Shown: positions 25,742 to 35,558, counted from the first letter of the stretch. The stretch: DNA of 64,000 nt from Sulfobacillus thermotolerans (GCA_002951815.1 CP019454.1:2976001-3040000), one strand, 5' to 3'. Notes: generated from the sequence alone by a model not told the origin. A program made the numbers and translations.

Positions 25742-25748
25742 CAAGAAA

Positions 25749-27152
25749 TTAATGTGCGCCTTTTTGTTGCAACACAGCTGGTATGGTCTTAACCAAAATC
25801 TTAAAGTCTAGTCCCAAAGACCATGAGTCAATATATTCCATATCAAGCTGCATCCACTGATCAAAGTCAATGTCATTGCGCCCCGAAATCTGCCACAAGC
25901 AGGTGATACCGGGACGAACCGATAACCTTTTTCGGTAGTCATCTCCATAGCGTTCCACTTCTGTCGGCAAAGCCGGCCGCGGTCCCACAAGGCTCATATG
26001 CCCTAACAGCACGTTGACAAGTTGTGGAAGCTCGTCCAAACTTGTCTTTCGCAAAAACTTGCCCATGCGTGTAACCCGTGGATCATTGGGTACTTTAAAG
26101 ACAGGCCCACTCATGACGTTGAGATGCTCAATTTGCGAACGCAACGCTTCAGCATTCGGCACCATGGTTCGAAACTTGAAGCAGGGAAATTCCCGTCCGT
26201 TGAGGCCTACGCGAGATTGAACAAAGAATACGGGACCGGCCGGATCATCGAGCTTAATCAAAAGCGCGATGACCGCCATCACCGGGGACACGAGGACCAA
26301 GCTAACGGCCGACAATACCACATCCACCAAGCGCTTGGATAGTCTGCGCGCCGTTTGCGGGGACTTAACCCCATTGACGACTAAAACGGAGTTCCCATAG
26401 AAATCATATAAGGCCGACTTCGTTGCGTAGGCGCCCACCTCATCCAAAATCATGCGCACTTCCTTACCCTGCTGACGGGCCATCCCAATGGCCGCCATCA
26501 TGACGTCATCGGCTACAGGCAAGGCTAAGACCACCGTATCGATAACCGTAGAATGCAGTAACTGCCGTAAGGTGTTCAAGGCTTTTTGACCCGCCTCGGC
26601 AGACCCCAAAGGAATGAGCAAACGATCTACCACTACCATGCCCGCCTGCGGAACCGTGTCCACGGTTCGTGAAAAAATGCGCACCCGCTTGGGATACCCC
26701 ATCACCACAAGCCGACGTAAGTCTTTCTTGCCTACCCGCAACCGGTTAATGCCGATCTTGGTCACAACGTGGATACCAAATTGCAGGGTAAAAGCGGTCA
26801 GGGGCATCAACACAAAAATCAGACGGGAGAACCACGTCGCTTTCATAAAGAAAATAAGCAGGGCCATCGCCAACGTGCTCTCGAGGTTGGACACCATAAG
26901 CATTTTCAATTCAGCTGGCAATTGATTCCATCGCCGTGAATAACCATTGAAGTTGAACTTCAGAACGAGCCAATTGAGTGCTAAGAGCACAGGTGAAAAG
27001 GAAAAATACAACGTCACGAGCTGCACGGTCGTCACATCAGGGTTGATCCACGTCAGATACACATGTACCGCCAGCAAGTAAGCCAAAAAGGCTGCCCCAG
27101 TATCAACCAGAACCGCCAGCTCATCCCATCTATTGGTCCAGTGTTTGAACAC
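25749..27152 (-). CDS. Polyprenyl-phosphate sugar-1-phosphate transferase (WbaP/WcaJ type)
   Basis: An initiating phosphoglycosyltransferase that loads the first sugar-1-phosphate onto undecaprenyl phosphate. The 467-residue protein has an N-terminal region with four hydrophobic segments (about 15-145), a CoA-binding-like Rossmann part, then the conserved bacterial sugar transferase core from about 275. The core contains a membrane re-entrant helix, FFVQSRVGLNGREFPCFKFRTM, TSLDELPQLVNVL, and GPRPALP with ITCLWQISGRN. Length and layout match long WbaP-type enzymes, often glucose- or galactose-1-P specific. The GTG at 27152 fits GGGGT 7 nt upstream (27158 is an alternative). It has its own promoter and terminator. 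Confidence 0.9.
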   Translation of the reverse strand: MFKHWTNRWDELAVLVDTGAAFLAYLLAVHVYLTWINPDVTTVQLVTLYFSFSPVLLALNWLVLKFNFNGYSRRWNQLPAELKMLMVSNLESTLAMALLIFFMKATWFSRLIFVLMPLTAFTLQFGIHVVTKIGINRLRVGKKDLRRLVVMGYPKRVRIFSRTVDTVPQAGMVVVDRLLIPLGSAEAGQKALNTLRQLLHSTVIDTVVLALPVADDVMMAAIGMARQQGKEVRMILDEVGAYATKSALYDFYGNSVLVVNGVKSPQTARRLSKRLVDVVLSAVSLVLVSPVMAVIALLIKLDDPAGPVFFVQSRVGLNGREFPCFKFRTMVPNAEALRSQIEHLNVMSGPVFKVPNDPRVTRMGKFLRKTSLDELPQLVNVLLGHMSLVGPRPALPTEVERYGDDYRKRLSVRPGITCLWQISGRNDIDFDQWMQLDMEYIDSWSLGLDFKILVKTIPAVLQQKGAH

Positions 27153-27178
27153 ATTCACACCCCATTTTGAATACCAAT

Positions 27179-27187
27179 ATTATAGCA
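27179..27187 (-). promoter_or_regulatory. Extended -10 promoter for the sugar transferase
   Basis: On the minus strand TG-C-TATAAT (27187-27179) is a perfect extended -10 element. The -35 region is weak (TTTTCA). The predicted start near 27172 gives a leader of about 20 nt. Confidence 0.6.
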
Positions 27188-27231
27188 GGTATCATGGCGA
27201 TGAAAACCACCGAATTTTGGGAGCGAATGCT

Positions 27232-28302
27232 CTACTGGATCTGTAACTGAAAAGGATTGGGTGCGGAGTGGGCATTGGGCACCACCTCAATCCATGTTTG
27301 CCCCGGAACAAACCGAGCCAGCTGGCCGTTCGCATCATAATACTGCGTAGGCTGGCCCGAGCCGGCATTTTTCCATGTTCCTCGCTCGATTTTGTCTCCT
27401 AAAATTAATAATGCCGGGCCTGATCCGTGCGTTTGAATTTGAATCCATCCGGTCCCTGCCGGATCCGGGAGATATTCTTCCTTCGTATATTGAATGACAA
27501 TGTTGGAGGCCACGACCGGTTGATGGCTATTCAGTCCCATGACTTGGGTATATTGATTGTCAGGACATTCCGGACACTTCACCCACCTAGTCCACCCCCG
27601 CCGTGATCCATCCCAGCGCCACTGCTCGATCGTGTTATGCGTATTCCATGTCAGGGTAATGGTTTGATCCTTCGGTGCAGCCGATCCTGGTGGCCCGCCG
27701 AACAGCCAATGCGGTGTGACAGGAGGATTGCCCCAATTTTGTTGGGCCATGGCCGCTGCTTGCGGAATCGAGACAAATAAGTTATGAGGCGCTGGCCGAT
27801 TCGGCGAGCGGTATCCTAAACCGTAAGCATTGGCATCAACATCTAAGTTATGTATTTGATCTTTCTGAATGGAGACGTAGCCGGGATCGGACGCCCCAGC
27901 ATGAACATAGGCAGCTTGCGGCCACCCGTGGACCCAACTCACGAAATAGGGCCGCGCTGACCTTACCGGCCCGACTTTATTGGGCTCATGGCCATAAAAT
28001 AGTAGCAAGTAACGCGAGTAATAGAAAAACTCGGTATAAGCTTCATAGACCACGTCCGCTGATTCTAGTCCGTACTGAGGCCTACCATACTCGGTGTTTT
28101 CGACCATAATCGCCACCAAAGGCCCATGATCCGGTTCAGGAAGACCGGTAAGTGGGTCATCCCCTTTGGTAAATGTCGTGCGCGATGCCGCCTGCGCCTG
28201 CGGCGAAACGTGTGTGACGGGTGCCGTCGTTTTCACCGCGCCACACCCCGTCAACACGGCTGCGCCGATTGCGACAGATGCTATGTGTCTTGTTTTGACC
28301 AT
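27232..28302 (-). CDS. YerB-like lipoprotein, DUF3048 family
   Basis: A lipoprotein of 356 residues. The signal peptide ends in a lipobox (VLTGC, lipidated Cys at 20). DUF3048 landmarks follow: DPLTGLPEP, LVAIMVENTEYGRPQYGLESADVVYE and a PVRSARPYFV segment, then the second conserved domain with NIVIQYTKEEY. It should sit on the outer face of the membrane; in Bacillus the homologue YerB has no firmly assigned biochemical function. The second of two tandem ATGs (28302) has GGGAGG 6 nt upstream and is preferred. The next gene (28459) is divergent. Confidence 0.85.
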   Translation of the reverse strand: MVKTRHIASVAIGAAVLTGCGAVKTTAPVTHVSPQAQAASRTTFTKGDDPLTGLPEPDHGPLVAIMVENTEYGRPQYGLESADVVYEAYTEFFYYSRYLLLFYGHEPNKVGPVRSARPYFVSWVHGWPQAAYVHAGASDPGYVSIQKDQIHNLDVDANAYGLGYRSPNRPAPHNLFVSIPQAAAMAQQNWGNPPVTPHWLFGGPPGSAAPKDQTITLTWNTHNTIEQWRWDGSRRGWTRWVKCPECPDNQYTQVMGLNSHQPVVASNIVIQYTKEEYLPDPAGTGWIQIQTHGSGPALLILGDKIERGTWKNAGSGQPTQYYDANGQLARFVPGQTWIEVVPNAHSAPNPFQLQIQ

Positions 28303-28458
28303 CATTAACCTCCCTATACCGCGCGTCTAGTTTATGCCCGGTTCACATACAGTGTGGATAGGGAATGTGCACCGTCCCCGCCTGTCTTTCTCTCATGATA
28401 CACTAAGGTGACACGCACTAGGTGCCAAATAACCCCTTTTTCAAGGAGGCTCTTTTTC

Positions 28459-29601
28459 ATGGACGACGTCGTGATCATCGGCGCAGGGCCAGCTGGCTCT
28501 ACCGCTGCTAGACTTTTAGCCCAGCAAGGATTTCATGTACAGGTCCTCGAACAATCCGCTTTTCCCCGTGTCAAACCGTGTGGAGGAGCCATTACATCTC
28601 GCGCTGTCGATTTGTTGCCTCAAGGTTTTTTCCAGCAAGTCCGCTCAGCCCCTACCCAATGGACGTTTCGCGGACGCACGGGGGCTCGCACCATTACGAC
28701 CAAGACGCCTTATTGCTATACTGTCGAACGCCGTTCGTTCGATTCATGGCTCGCTGAAAAGGCTCAAGATGCTGGTGCCCGCTTTGCCTTCGAGGAAAAG
28801 GTCACGAGCATCCACGAGGAGGACGGCTATTACACGGTCACAACCGCCCAAGGGCACAAATTTCAAGCGCCTTGGCTGATTGGAGCCGATGGCGCAAAAG
28901 GGGTCAGCGCCCGCTTTTTGGGCATTCCCCGTCCTCATCATGGAGCGGCTATTGAAGCAGAGGTACCTGTCACTTCAGAACAATTTGCCACGTGGCAACA
29001 CCGGGTGGAAATTGATGTGACCCGCTACCCATGGGGCTATGCCTGGGTCATCCCTAAAGACGGAATCTTGAACATTGGAGTCGGGTCATTTAAAGCCAGT
29101 AAACTGCCCCCTTTAAAATCGTTAATGGGCCAGTACCTCCATCAGATTGTGCCGAATCCCCCAAAGGACGTCCCCATGCTCGCGCACCCTTTACCGTACC
29201 GAACCCGATATACGCCCTTAGCCACCACCCATGCCCTTCTCATTGGCGATGCCGCTGGCCTTATGGACAGCTTTTCCGCCGAAGGGATTTATTCGGCGTT
29301 GGCCAGCGCCCACATCGCCGCCAACACCGTTAGCCAAGCCCTTCGCCACAATATTCCCGACACATTGCCTTATGCGCACGCCATCCGGGAACAATTTTGG
29401 ACGCAATTGCGGCCCGCGGTTAAAATGTCGCACTTGTTTTATCCCCTTGCCGGATTTTGGGCCGATTGGTTTGTCGGTCACACCCAGTTGTTAGAGGAAT
29501 ATCTACGCGTCACACAAGGGCAATCCACCTATGATGCGCTTCTACGCCAAACCGAAGCCACATTGTTGCACCAATTGCATCTGCGCCCTTTAAGCCGTTA
29601 A
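28459..29601 (+). CDS. Geranylgeranyl-reductase-family FAD-dependent oxidoreductase
   Basis: A flavoprotein of 380 residues in the GGR / PHBH superfamily. It starts with the FAD dinucleotide motif VVIIGAGPAGSTAA, has KPCGGAITSRA (the GGR-family CGG substrate loop) and ADGAKGVSARFLG. The second FAD motif is LIGDAAGLMDSFSAEGIYSAL. Members saturate isoprenoid chains (menaquinone tails, archaeal-type lipids, chlorophyll precursors); the substrate here cannot be told. ATG 28459 has AAGGAGG 9 nt upstream. It stands alone, divergent from the YerB-like gene and convergent with the next operon. Confidence 0.85.
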   Translation: MDDVVIIGAGPAGSTAARLLAQQGFHVQVLEQSAFPRVKPCGGAITSRAVDLLPQGFFQQVRSAPTQWTFRGRTGARTITTKTPYCYTVERRSFDSWLAEKAQDAGARFAFEEKVTSIHEEDGYYTVTTAQGHKFQAPWLIGADGAKGVSARFLGIPRPHHGAAIEAEVPVTSEQFATWQHRVEIDVTRYPWGYAWVIPKDGILNIGVGSFKASKLPPLKSLMGQYLHQIVPNPPKDVPMLAHPLPYRTRYTPLATTHALLIGDAAGLMDSFSAEGIYSALASAHIAANTVSQALRHNIPDTLPYAHAIREQFWTQLRPAVKMSHLFYPLAGFWADWFVGHTQLLEEYLRVTQGQSTYDALLRQTEATLLHQLHLRPLSR

Positions 29602-29687
29602 GGGCCATGCTCCCGCATGAAATCACAGGCCTTTAAAGGGAGAGCCTCTTGCGGGAATCGATGTCAAGCAATCGTTTCGGTCACCCT

Positions 29688-30614
29688 TTAGCGTTGGGCT
29701 TCTTTTTCACGAAAATAATGCCATGTGGCTTCTAATCCGTCCGTCAGGGGGGTAATGGGCTCAAAACCCCATAGTTTGGCCTTGTGTTGGGATAGCAAGC
29801 TATCTGTAATGTCGCCCGGACGTTTAGCCCCCACCCGGTAACTCTGTGACGAAACCCCTGCGGCTCTTGCCAGCATCTCAAACAACGCACGCACCGAAGT
29901 ACGCGTTTGGGTGCTGACGTTGTAGACCGACACAGGCCCTGGGTCGGCGAGACGATGCAAAAACGCACGGGCCACGTCCCCTACATACACGAAATCGCGC
30001 GTTTGCTCGCCATCCCCATGGATTTCAACGGTTTCGTTACGGGCTAAAGCTTCACAAAAAACAGCGACGACGCCGCCTTCGCCTTGGGTGCGTTGCCGTG
30101 GGCCGTACACGTTGGCCAAACGAAAAATAATGGCTTGCATGTGATTGAGATCCGCAAAATGCTTGACATACTGCTCAGCCGTATATTTGGACCATCCATA
30201 AAAACTGATGGGCCAAGCAGGGCCGTCTTCTCTAAGCGGCAGTTGGTCAACGTTCCCATAGACCGCAGCCGACGATGCCGTGCGAAATTGCGACGCGCCC
30301 AATGTCTTTGCTACCGCTAGCATACGCAAGGTCCCTTCCAAATTAAGGCGCAAATCGGTTAGCGGATCGCTTTCCGACGCCGCCACGCTAATTTGCGCAG
30401 CTAAATGGATGACCGCGTCCACTGGCCCCACTTGATCCACCCAAGACTCCGGCGACAAAATGTCCCCATAGACAAAGCGTGCGCCCGCAGGAACATTTTC
30501 ACGCGTGCCATGACTAAGATTATCGATCACCACAACCTCATGCCCCATCTCAAGCGCCTGAACATTAATATGCGAGCCAATAAAGCCCGCACCTCCCGTT
30601 ACAAGAATTCGCAT
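29688..30614 (-). CDS. NAD-dependent epimerase, UDP-glucose 4-epimerase-like
   Basis: An extended SDR of 308 residues. It has the NAD motif TGGAGFIGSH, HLAAQISVAASESDP, the Ser/Thr-rich SSAAVYGN, catalytic YGWSKYTAEQY, FRLANVYGPRQ, and GDGEQTRDFVYV. This pattern fits the GalE-like or WbpP-like group that interconverts C4 of UDP-hexoses; C4 epimerisation of UDP-Glc/UDP-GlcNAc is likely but the exact sugar is not resolved. ATG 30614 has TAGGAG about 8 nt upstream; an in-frame GTG at 30623 overlaps that site. It is the last gene of the 35.5-29.7 kb glycan operon. Confidence 0.88.
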   Translation of the reverse strand: MRILVTGGAGFIGSHINVQALEMGHEVVVIDNLSHGTRENVPAGARFVYGDILSPESWVDQVGPVDAVIHLAAQISVAASESDPLTDLRLNLEGTLRMLAVAKTLGASQFRTASSAAVYGNVDQLPLREDGPAWPISFYGWSKYTAEQYVKHFADLNHMQAIIFRLANVYGPRQRTQGEGGVVAVFCEALARNETVEIHGDGEQTRDFVYVGDVARAFLHRLADPGPVSVYNVSTQTRTSVRALFEMLARAAGVSSQSYRVGAKRPGDITDSLLSQHKAKLWGFEPITPLTDGLEATWHYFREKEAQR

Positions 30615-30647
30615 CGTCTTCACTCCTATTTTGAAAACATCACCCGT

Positions 30648-31748
30648 TTAGGGGACAAGGCGTTGGTATAAGCGATCATATTGCCGGGCGACTGTTTCCC
30701 AATTGAAGTCTTCGGCTCGAGCGCGGCCCCGTGCGGCCATTTTCTGCGCAAGGGCTGGAGTATCCAACACTTTATTAACGGTCTGCACCCACGCATCGAC
30801 GTCTTGCGGAGGCACAAGCAGGCCAGAATCTCCTACCACCTCAGACACGGCCGGCGTAGACCCTGCCACCACAGGAACTCCCATAGCCAATGCTTGCGCT
30901 GGAGGCATGCCAAACCCTTCATAGGTGGAAGGAAATACGAAGAGATCAGCCGTCTGGTAAAGGGCCACGACTTCCTGCCGAGTGAGGTAGGGCGTTGTCA
31001 CGACCCTTTCTTGCAAATGCAAATCGGCTATCTGATGCTGAATGGTCAGGTCCGTTTCCGCTCCAATCAATACCAATTCTCCTCCCGTATGGCGGGCAAA
31101 AACCTGTTGGCAAGCCTTAAGAAGCGTGGAGACATTTTTTCTGGGATCGTAGCCGCCTATATAAAGCAACCGTGGATGGCGCACAGGACGGTACCGGGAT
31201 GACAACCGTTCCATTTGCTCAACGGGCACGGGTCGAAAAAAATCCGGGTGCACCCCATTGGGAATGACAGTAACTCGGGCGGTCAGTTCGGGGAAGAGTT
31301 CAGCAATGTCTTGGGCAGTCGCTCGCGAAATGGCCACAATCTGACTGGCATGCGGCAAGTATTTTCGAATTTGCCCAAAGTACAAGCGTTCTTTCCACCT
31401 GGCATGATAGGCGGAAAGACGGTACGGAATCACATCATGCACCGTCACGACGGTCGGTATCGACAAGGCTACTGGTGGATACATCATGTAGGGAATGTGA
31501 AGGAGATCGACATCCTGTGGCGTTTTGATAATACTCACATTTTCCCACCACAATTTTTCCCATAAAGGCCTTTTAGGACGAGACGCCAACCCAAGACATG
31601 GTTGGTCCGGCAATAACGCCTGGCCCCGGCGTCCGACTCCCACCACACCCGTTCCCAGGCGGCTTAGCCCCCATATCAGGCCTTCGACATACTCTTCCGT
31701 CCCCGTCCGGCATTGTTCAATAATGGACACGTCCATGGCAATCTTCAT
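30648..31748 (-). CDS. Glycosyltransferase family 4 (EX7Q variant)
   Basis: A GT-B transferase of 366 residues with MKIAMDVSIIEQCRTGTEEYV at the N-terminus, TVVTVHDVIPYRL, the YIGGYDPRKNVSTLL loop, and STYEGFGMPPAQALAMG. In that motif the second glutamate of EX7E is replaced by glutamine, although the rest of the active site is intact; a few active GT4 enzymes tolerate this. The donor is unknown. ATG 31748 has only a weak ribosome site, 72 nt after the upstream GT4 stop; a GAGGGG lies 17 nt upstream. Confidence 0.87.
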   Translation of the reverse strand: MKIAMDVSIIEQCRTGTEEYVEGLIWGLSRLGTGVVGVGRRGQALLPDQPCLGLASRPKRPLWEKLWWENVSIIKTPQDVDLLHIPYMMYPPVALSIPTVVTVHDVIPYRLSAYHARWKERLYFGQIRKYLPHASQIVAISRATAQDIAELFPELTARVTVIPNGVHPDFFRPVPVEQMERLSSRYRPVRHPRLLYIGGYDPRKNVSTLLKACQQVFARHTGGELVLIGAETDLTIQHQIADLHLQERVVTTPYLTRQEVVALYQTADLFVFPSTYEGFGMPPAQALAMGVPVVAGSTPAVSEVVGDSGLLVPPQDVDAWVQTVNKVLDTPALAQKMAARGRARAEDFNWETVARQYDRLYQRLVP

Positions 31749-31820
31749 ACCAATCGGTCAAAATCCCCTCTACGCATCGTTTCGGCTATCATACCGCATC
31801 ATGAGCGCCATGGGTACTAT

Positions 31821-32909
31821 CTACCGTCCGTCCAGCGCAGTTTGGATGATCTGCGCCATGCGCGTTTCGAAAACAGCCGGACGAAACTGCTCGGTATGCT
31901 GTCTAATGGCTTGGCTGTCCCATGTAATAGTTTCGGCCCGCCGAATGGCCGCAATGACCGCATCTATCTCCTGGCGGTCAAAAAAGACGCCTGTTTTCCC
32001 GTCAATCACGGTATCTTTAACTCCGCCTTGCCCATAGGCGATCACCGGACGACCCGCGGCTTGCATTTCCACCGGGACAATGCCAAAATCCTCTTCACCC
32101 GGAAAAATTAAGCCCTTGGCCCCCGTCATCAGAGCGGACGCCTTCTCATCATCGACCGCCCCCACAAACTCCACATGACGACTGGCCAAACGCGCTAATC
32201 GCTCTCGTTCCGGACCGTCTCCGGCCACAACCAGTTTGATTCCTAACGCATTCGCGGCTTCTATCGCGAGGTCCACCCGCTTATACGCGACAAGGCGTGA
32301 GAGAACCAAATAGTAGTCCCCCGGATGGGGGGCAGGCTGAAATCGGTCAATATTGACCGGCGGAAACACAACCTCTGCGGAGCGGCGATAATGTTTGCGG
32401 ATGCGCTGCTGCACGGTATGGGAATTGGCCACCAAAACATCGGCCCTGTCGGCCGACAGGCGATCCCAAAGGCGTACATAATGAAAAACGGGGCCCATCA
32501 GCCTTCGCGTCAGGCCTTTGGCTTCACGATTATGGTAATCGTGATACAAATCCCAGGCATAGCGCATCGGCGTGTGAATATAAGACACATGCACAGTCTC
32601 CGCCCGCGTCAACACGCCTTTTGCAATCGCGGCACTCGATGAAATGACCAAATCATAGCGCGATAGGTCGAATTGCTCAAACCCATACATAAGCAACGGC
32701 AAGTAGCGATTATACCAGCGCTTGGCCCGGGGCAACCGTTGAACAAACGTTGAATAAATGGTCCGTTGTTGCAAATATGGGGAGAGGCGAGAACGATCTA
32801 ACACTCCCGTGTAAATGGGAGCATCCGGATACATATGAGCCAAGGTCTCTAAAACACGTTCGGCTCCTCCCATCGTTACCAGCCAATCGTGAACAAGAGC
32901 CACTTTCAT
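31821..32909 (-). CDS. Glycosyltransferase family 4
   Basis: A GT-B transferase of 362 residues. It begins MKVALVHDWLVTMGGAERVL, has SYIHTPMRYAWDLYHDY, LSRLVAYKRVDLAIEA, and catalytic EEDFGIVPVEMQAAG (EX7E). This is the WbaZ/WcaI-like mannosyltransferase clade (a common call is 'mannosyltransferase' by similarity), but donor specificity is inferred only from the clade. The ATG at 32909 overlaps the ligase stop (ATGA), so translation is coupled. Confidence 0.9.
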   Translation of the reverse strand: MKVALVHDWLVTMGGAERVLETLAHMYPDAPIYTGVLDRSRLSPYLQQRTIYSTFVQRLPRAKRWYNRYLPLLMYGFEQFDLSRYDLVISSSAAIAKGVLTRAETVHVSYIHTPMRYAWDLYHDYHNREAKGLTRRLMGPVFHYVRLWDRLSADRADVLVANSHTVQQRIRKHYRRSAEVVFPPVNIDRFQPAPHPGDYYLVLSRLVAYKRVDLAIEAANALGIKLVVAGDGPERERLARLASRHVEFVGAVDDEKASALMTGAKGLIFPGEEDFGIVPVEMQAAGRPVIAYGQGGVKDTVIDGKTGVFFDRQEIDAVIAAIRRAETITWDSQAIRQHTEQFRPAVFETRMAQIIQTALDGR

Positions 32910-34366
32910 GATCGATGCCTTCCGTACCGTTCCCACGCCACACTCACCGCTGCCAACGCCAAAAGCAAAGGTAGAATTACTCCTTGGTCAATAAGAAAAT
33001 CAACCCAGTTGTGAATCACGAAAGCCGTCATCGTTCCAAAGGCTCCGACCAAAAGCGCATACCAATAAGGAGACAAGGCAGCGGTTTTCTCCCGTACAAG
33101 GCGCACTGAAGACGCTAGCCACGACCATTCTAGCCACAGCGCAGCCACGATGCCGCCAATTCCCATATCCGCCCCCCACTCTAAATACAAATCATGGGCC
33201 ATAGGCGGGATGCCCGCCAATCCCTTGGGCGGATGCTGCTGAATGAAGAGATGAAAGTTACCCAATCCTACCCCTAACAGCGGATGTTGACGAATGGCAC
33301 TCAAAGCCGATTTCCAAATCAGAAGCCGTTGATCGGTATCAAAATGTCCCGCAGGATTAATCACAGCCGTAACCGTAGTTGTCAAACGTTCAAGGGTGTT
33401 TTTATGAGCCCCGACATACAAAGCCGTATGACTTAAATCGGTTTTGCCCAACAAAAAGACCACGACAAACATCACAATCGGGACGAGAATACCGAACGAT
33501 GCAAATCGCTTAAGAGCCTGACGTCCGCGTGTTAGGGCAATCAATACCCCCATAAAGAATACGCTGCCCGCATCCGCGACCCAAGAACCTCGCGAATAAG
33601 AGATAACGACGCCTAAAGCCGTCAAACCTAAAGCGACTTTCAGCCAGCCTTGACGCAGCGAGGGCGGACCTAATGCCACCAAAGCCGCTAATAACGGAAA
33701 GGTCTGGTCACTAAAGCCACCAAAAACATTGGGTTGCCCAAAAAATCCTGTCGCTCGAACATGGTGGCCGTCCACAATGTTATAAACGGGACCTAATTGC
33801 AGCATAAATTGATAGAGTCCGTAGAGAACCATGACGCTCACCACCACAAATAAGGCGGCTAAATACCAATTCCATATCGCGTTGTTGTCCCCATATTCCC
33901 GAAACACCGCCACCATGACAACAAAAAACTCGAGATATTCCAAGATTTTGATGACCGTTCCGAAATGGCTGAGACTACTGGCCAACGAAAGAATGGCCAT
34001 AATAAAGAGAAATACCAACGGCCACCGGTACGGTTGTGGAAAGAAGCGGCGCGCCAATCCCGTTATGCCTTCAACCCAGTGGTCGCGAATTAATTTCAAG
34101 GCCATGACGATCGCCATAAAATCAGCCGCATAAAATTTGTGATGATGGAAAACAATCCCTAACGGAAACGGTGCGGCCACAATGTATAAAATGGCCGCAG
34201 CAGGCAATGAGACCCATGTCATCCAAATATAGCCCACAAAAAAAATAGCAGCTCCGATGCCCCCCCAGCGCACGGCAATCAGAGCCCCCAGTAAAGCGAT
34301 TGCCAAAGACGGGAGCAGTTTCTTTGAAAAAAGCGGTTGATCACTCGACACTGCTTCGGCCTGCAT
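32906..34366 (-). CDS. O-antigen ligase/polymerase family membrane protein (WaaL/Wzy-like)
   Basis: A 486-residue protein with about twelve hydrophobic segments and one large extracellular loop between about 300 and 395, the layout of the Wzy_C/O-antigen-ligase family. The loop has the family's conserved stretch: WKSALSAIRQHPLLGVGLGNF and then MAHDLYLEWGADMG, with the catalytic-type His in HDLYLEW. Such proteins either polymerise lipid-linked repeats or transfer finished glycan to an acceptor; in Gram-positive S-layer glycan clusters they serve as ligases. Which applies here is open. ATG 34366 has GGGGAGG 7 nt upstream. Confidence 0.88.
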   Translation of the reverse strand: MQAEAVSSDQPLFSKKLLPSLAIALLGALIAVRWGGIGAAIFFVGYIWMTWVSLPAAAILYIVAAPFPLGIVFHHHKFYAADFMAIVMALKLIRDHWVEGITGLARRFFPQPYRWPLVFLFIMAILSLASSLSHFGTVIKILEYLEFFVVMVAVFREYGDNNAIWNWYLAALFVVVSVMVLYGLYQFMLQLGPVYNIVDGHHVRATGFFGQPNVFGGFSDQTFPLLAALVALGPPSLRQGWLKVALGLTALGVVISYSRGSWVADAGSVFFMGVLIALTRGRQALKRFASFGILVPIVMFVVVFLLGKTDLSHTALYVGAHKNTLERLTTTVTAVINPAGHFDTDQRLLIWKSALSAIRQHPLLGVGLGNFHLFIQQHPPKGLAGIPPMAHDLYLEWGADMGIGGIVAALWLEWSWLASSVRLVREKTAALSPYWYALLVGAFGTMTAFVIHNWVDFLIDQGVILPLLLALAAVSVAWERYGRHRS

Positions 34367-34399
34367 GATTGGTTCCTCCCCGGTATCGTCGCCCCATTA

Positions 34400-35494
34400 T
34401 TATCGTGCCACTTGTAAATAAACCGCACGTGTTTGCAAAGCCGTTTGGCTCCACGTATAAGACTTGATGTGCTCGAGCCCCTTCTGCGCCCAGATGTCGT
34501 GGTGCTCGGGATGCGTCCACAGTTGTTCCATGTGCGCTGCGATGTCTTCAACGCTTAAAGGATCGACAATCATCGCCGCGTTACCCGCAACTTCCGCCAA
34601 CGCTCCCCGATTAGAGCATATCACGGGAGCTCCCCAGCCCATCGCTTCGAGCACTGGCAATCCAAAGCCTTCATACAAGCTCGGATACACCAAGGCAATG
34701 GCATGACGATATAAGGACGCTAAGTCGTCTTCGGAAACATAATCCAAGAATCGGACCTGTTCGGCAATCCCTAACCGACTTGGCGCTTCGAGGACAGGCT
34801 CGTAAAGCCATCCTTTTTTACCCGCAATTAACAGATCCACTTGTCCCCTTAACTTCTGCTTGTCCACTAATTGGGCAAAAGCTTCAATGACGCGTTGAAA
34901 ATTTTTTCGGGGCTCAATCGTCCCCACGGCCACAAAATAGGGACGGGAATTCAAGGACATCGCAGACGGAATGCCGCGACGAATGACGCCATGCGGCACG
35001 ACCGTCACCCGCTCTCTTGGCACCTTAAGAATCTCATGAAGATCATCTGCAGTCGCTTGACTCGGTACAATAATATGATCCGCAGCACGAACCGACCATG
35101 CCAGCATTCGCCTTTTCACTTGCGACTTAGCCCACGGAAACATTTGGGGATACTTATATGCCACTAAGTCATGCACCGTTGCCACACTGTGCCGAACGCG
35201 CCTGAGCACTGGCACTTGATAATCGGGAAAATGGACCACATCATAGGACGTCTGACGCAACCACTTATGCAACTGCCACTGTTCAAACATCATCCGTTCC
35301 CGACTGTGGTGAAGATTGCCTGGCGGCACCACCATCGTCCCGCCAGGAAGCACTTGGCCCGGCAAGCCAATGGCCATCACCTGATCGACCATGGCGAATT
35401 GCGCCACATAGGCCTCCACCAGCGACGCAATATACCGTCCAATACCCGCAGACTGTGGATGATACAGTAAGGCGTCGACCACGACTTGCAGCAA
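34400..35494 (-). CDS. Glycosyltransferase family 4
   Basis: A GT-B transferase of 364 residues (373 if started at ATG 35521). It has VVVDALLYHPQSAGIGRYIASL, VHFPDYQVPVLRR, VATVHDLVAYKYP, the VGTIEPRKNFQRVIEAF loop and SLYEGFGLPVLEAMGWG (EX7E). It is first in the second glycan operon. The start is ambiguous: TTG 35494 has GGGAGG 4 nt upstream and gives a typical GT4 N-terminus, whereas ATG 35521 has no ribosome site and would sit at the predicted transcription start as a leaderless message. Confidence 0.88.
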   Translation of the reverse strand: MLQVVVDALLYHPQSAGIGRYIASLVEAYVAQFAMVDQVMAIGLPGQVLPGGTMVVPPGNLHHSRERMMFEQWQLHKWLRQTSYDVVHFPDYQVPVLRRVRHSVATVHDLVAYKYPQMFPWAKSQVKRRMLAWSVRAADHIIVPSQATADDLHEILKVPRERVTVVPHGVIRRGIPSAMSLNSRPYFVAVGTIEPRKNFQRVIEAFAQLVDKQKLRGQVDLLIAGKKGWLYEPVLEAPSRLGIAEQVRFLDYVSEDDLASLYRHAIALVYPSLYEGFGLPVLEAMGWGAPVICSNRGALAEVAGNAAMIVDPLSVEDIAAHMEQLWTHPEHHDIWAQKGLEHIKSYTWSQTALQTRAVYLQVAR

Positions 35495-35529
35495 TATCCC
35501 TCCCGTCGTCACATCCCACATTGGATTTT

Positions 35530-35558
35530 ATCATACGTCAAGTCTGTGCATTTGTCTT
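35530..35558 (-). promoter_or_regulatory. Candidate promoter of the 35.5-29.7 kb glycan operon
   Basis: On the minus strand AAGACA (35558-35553; 4/6) is followed after 17 nt by TATGAT (35535-35530; 5/6). The predicted start is at about 35523. Confidence 0.5.

Noticed and set aside
29612-29657. TCCCGCA / TGCGGGA repeat between convergent genes, as a terminator
   Set aside because: The loop is over 30 nt and no U tract follows on either strand.
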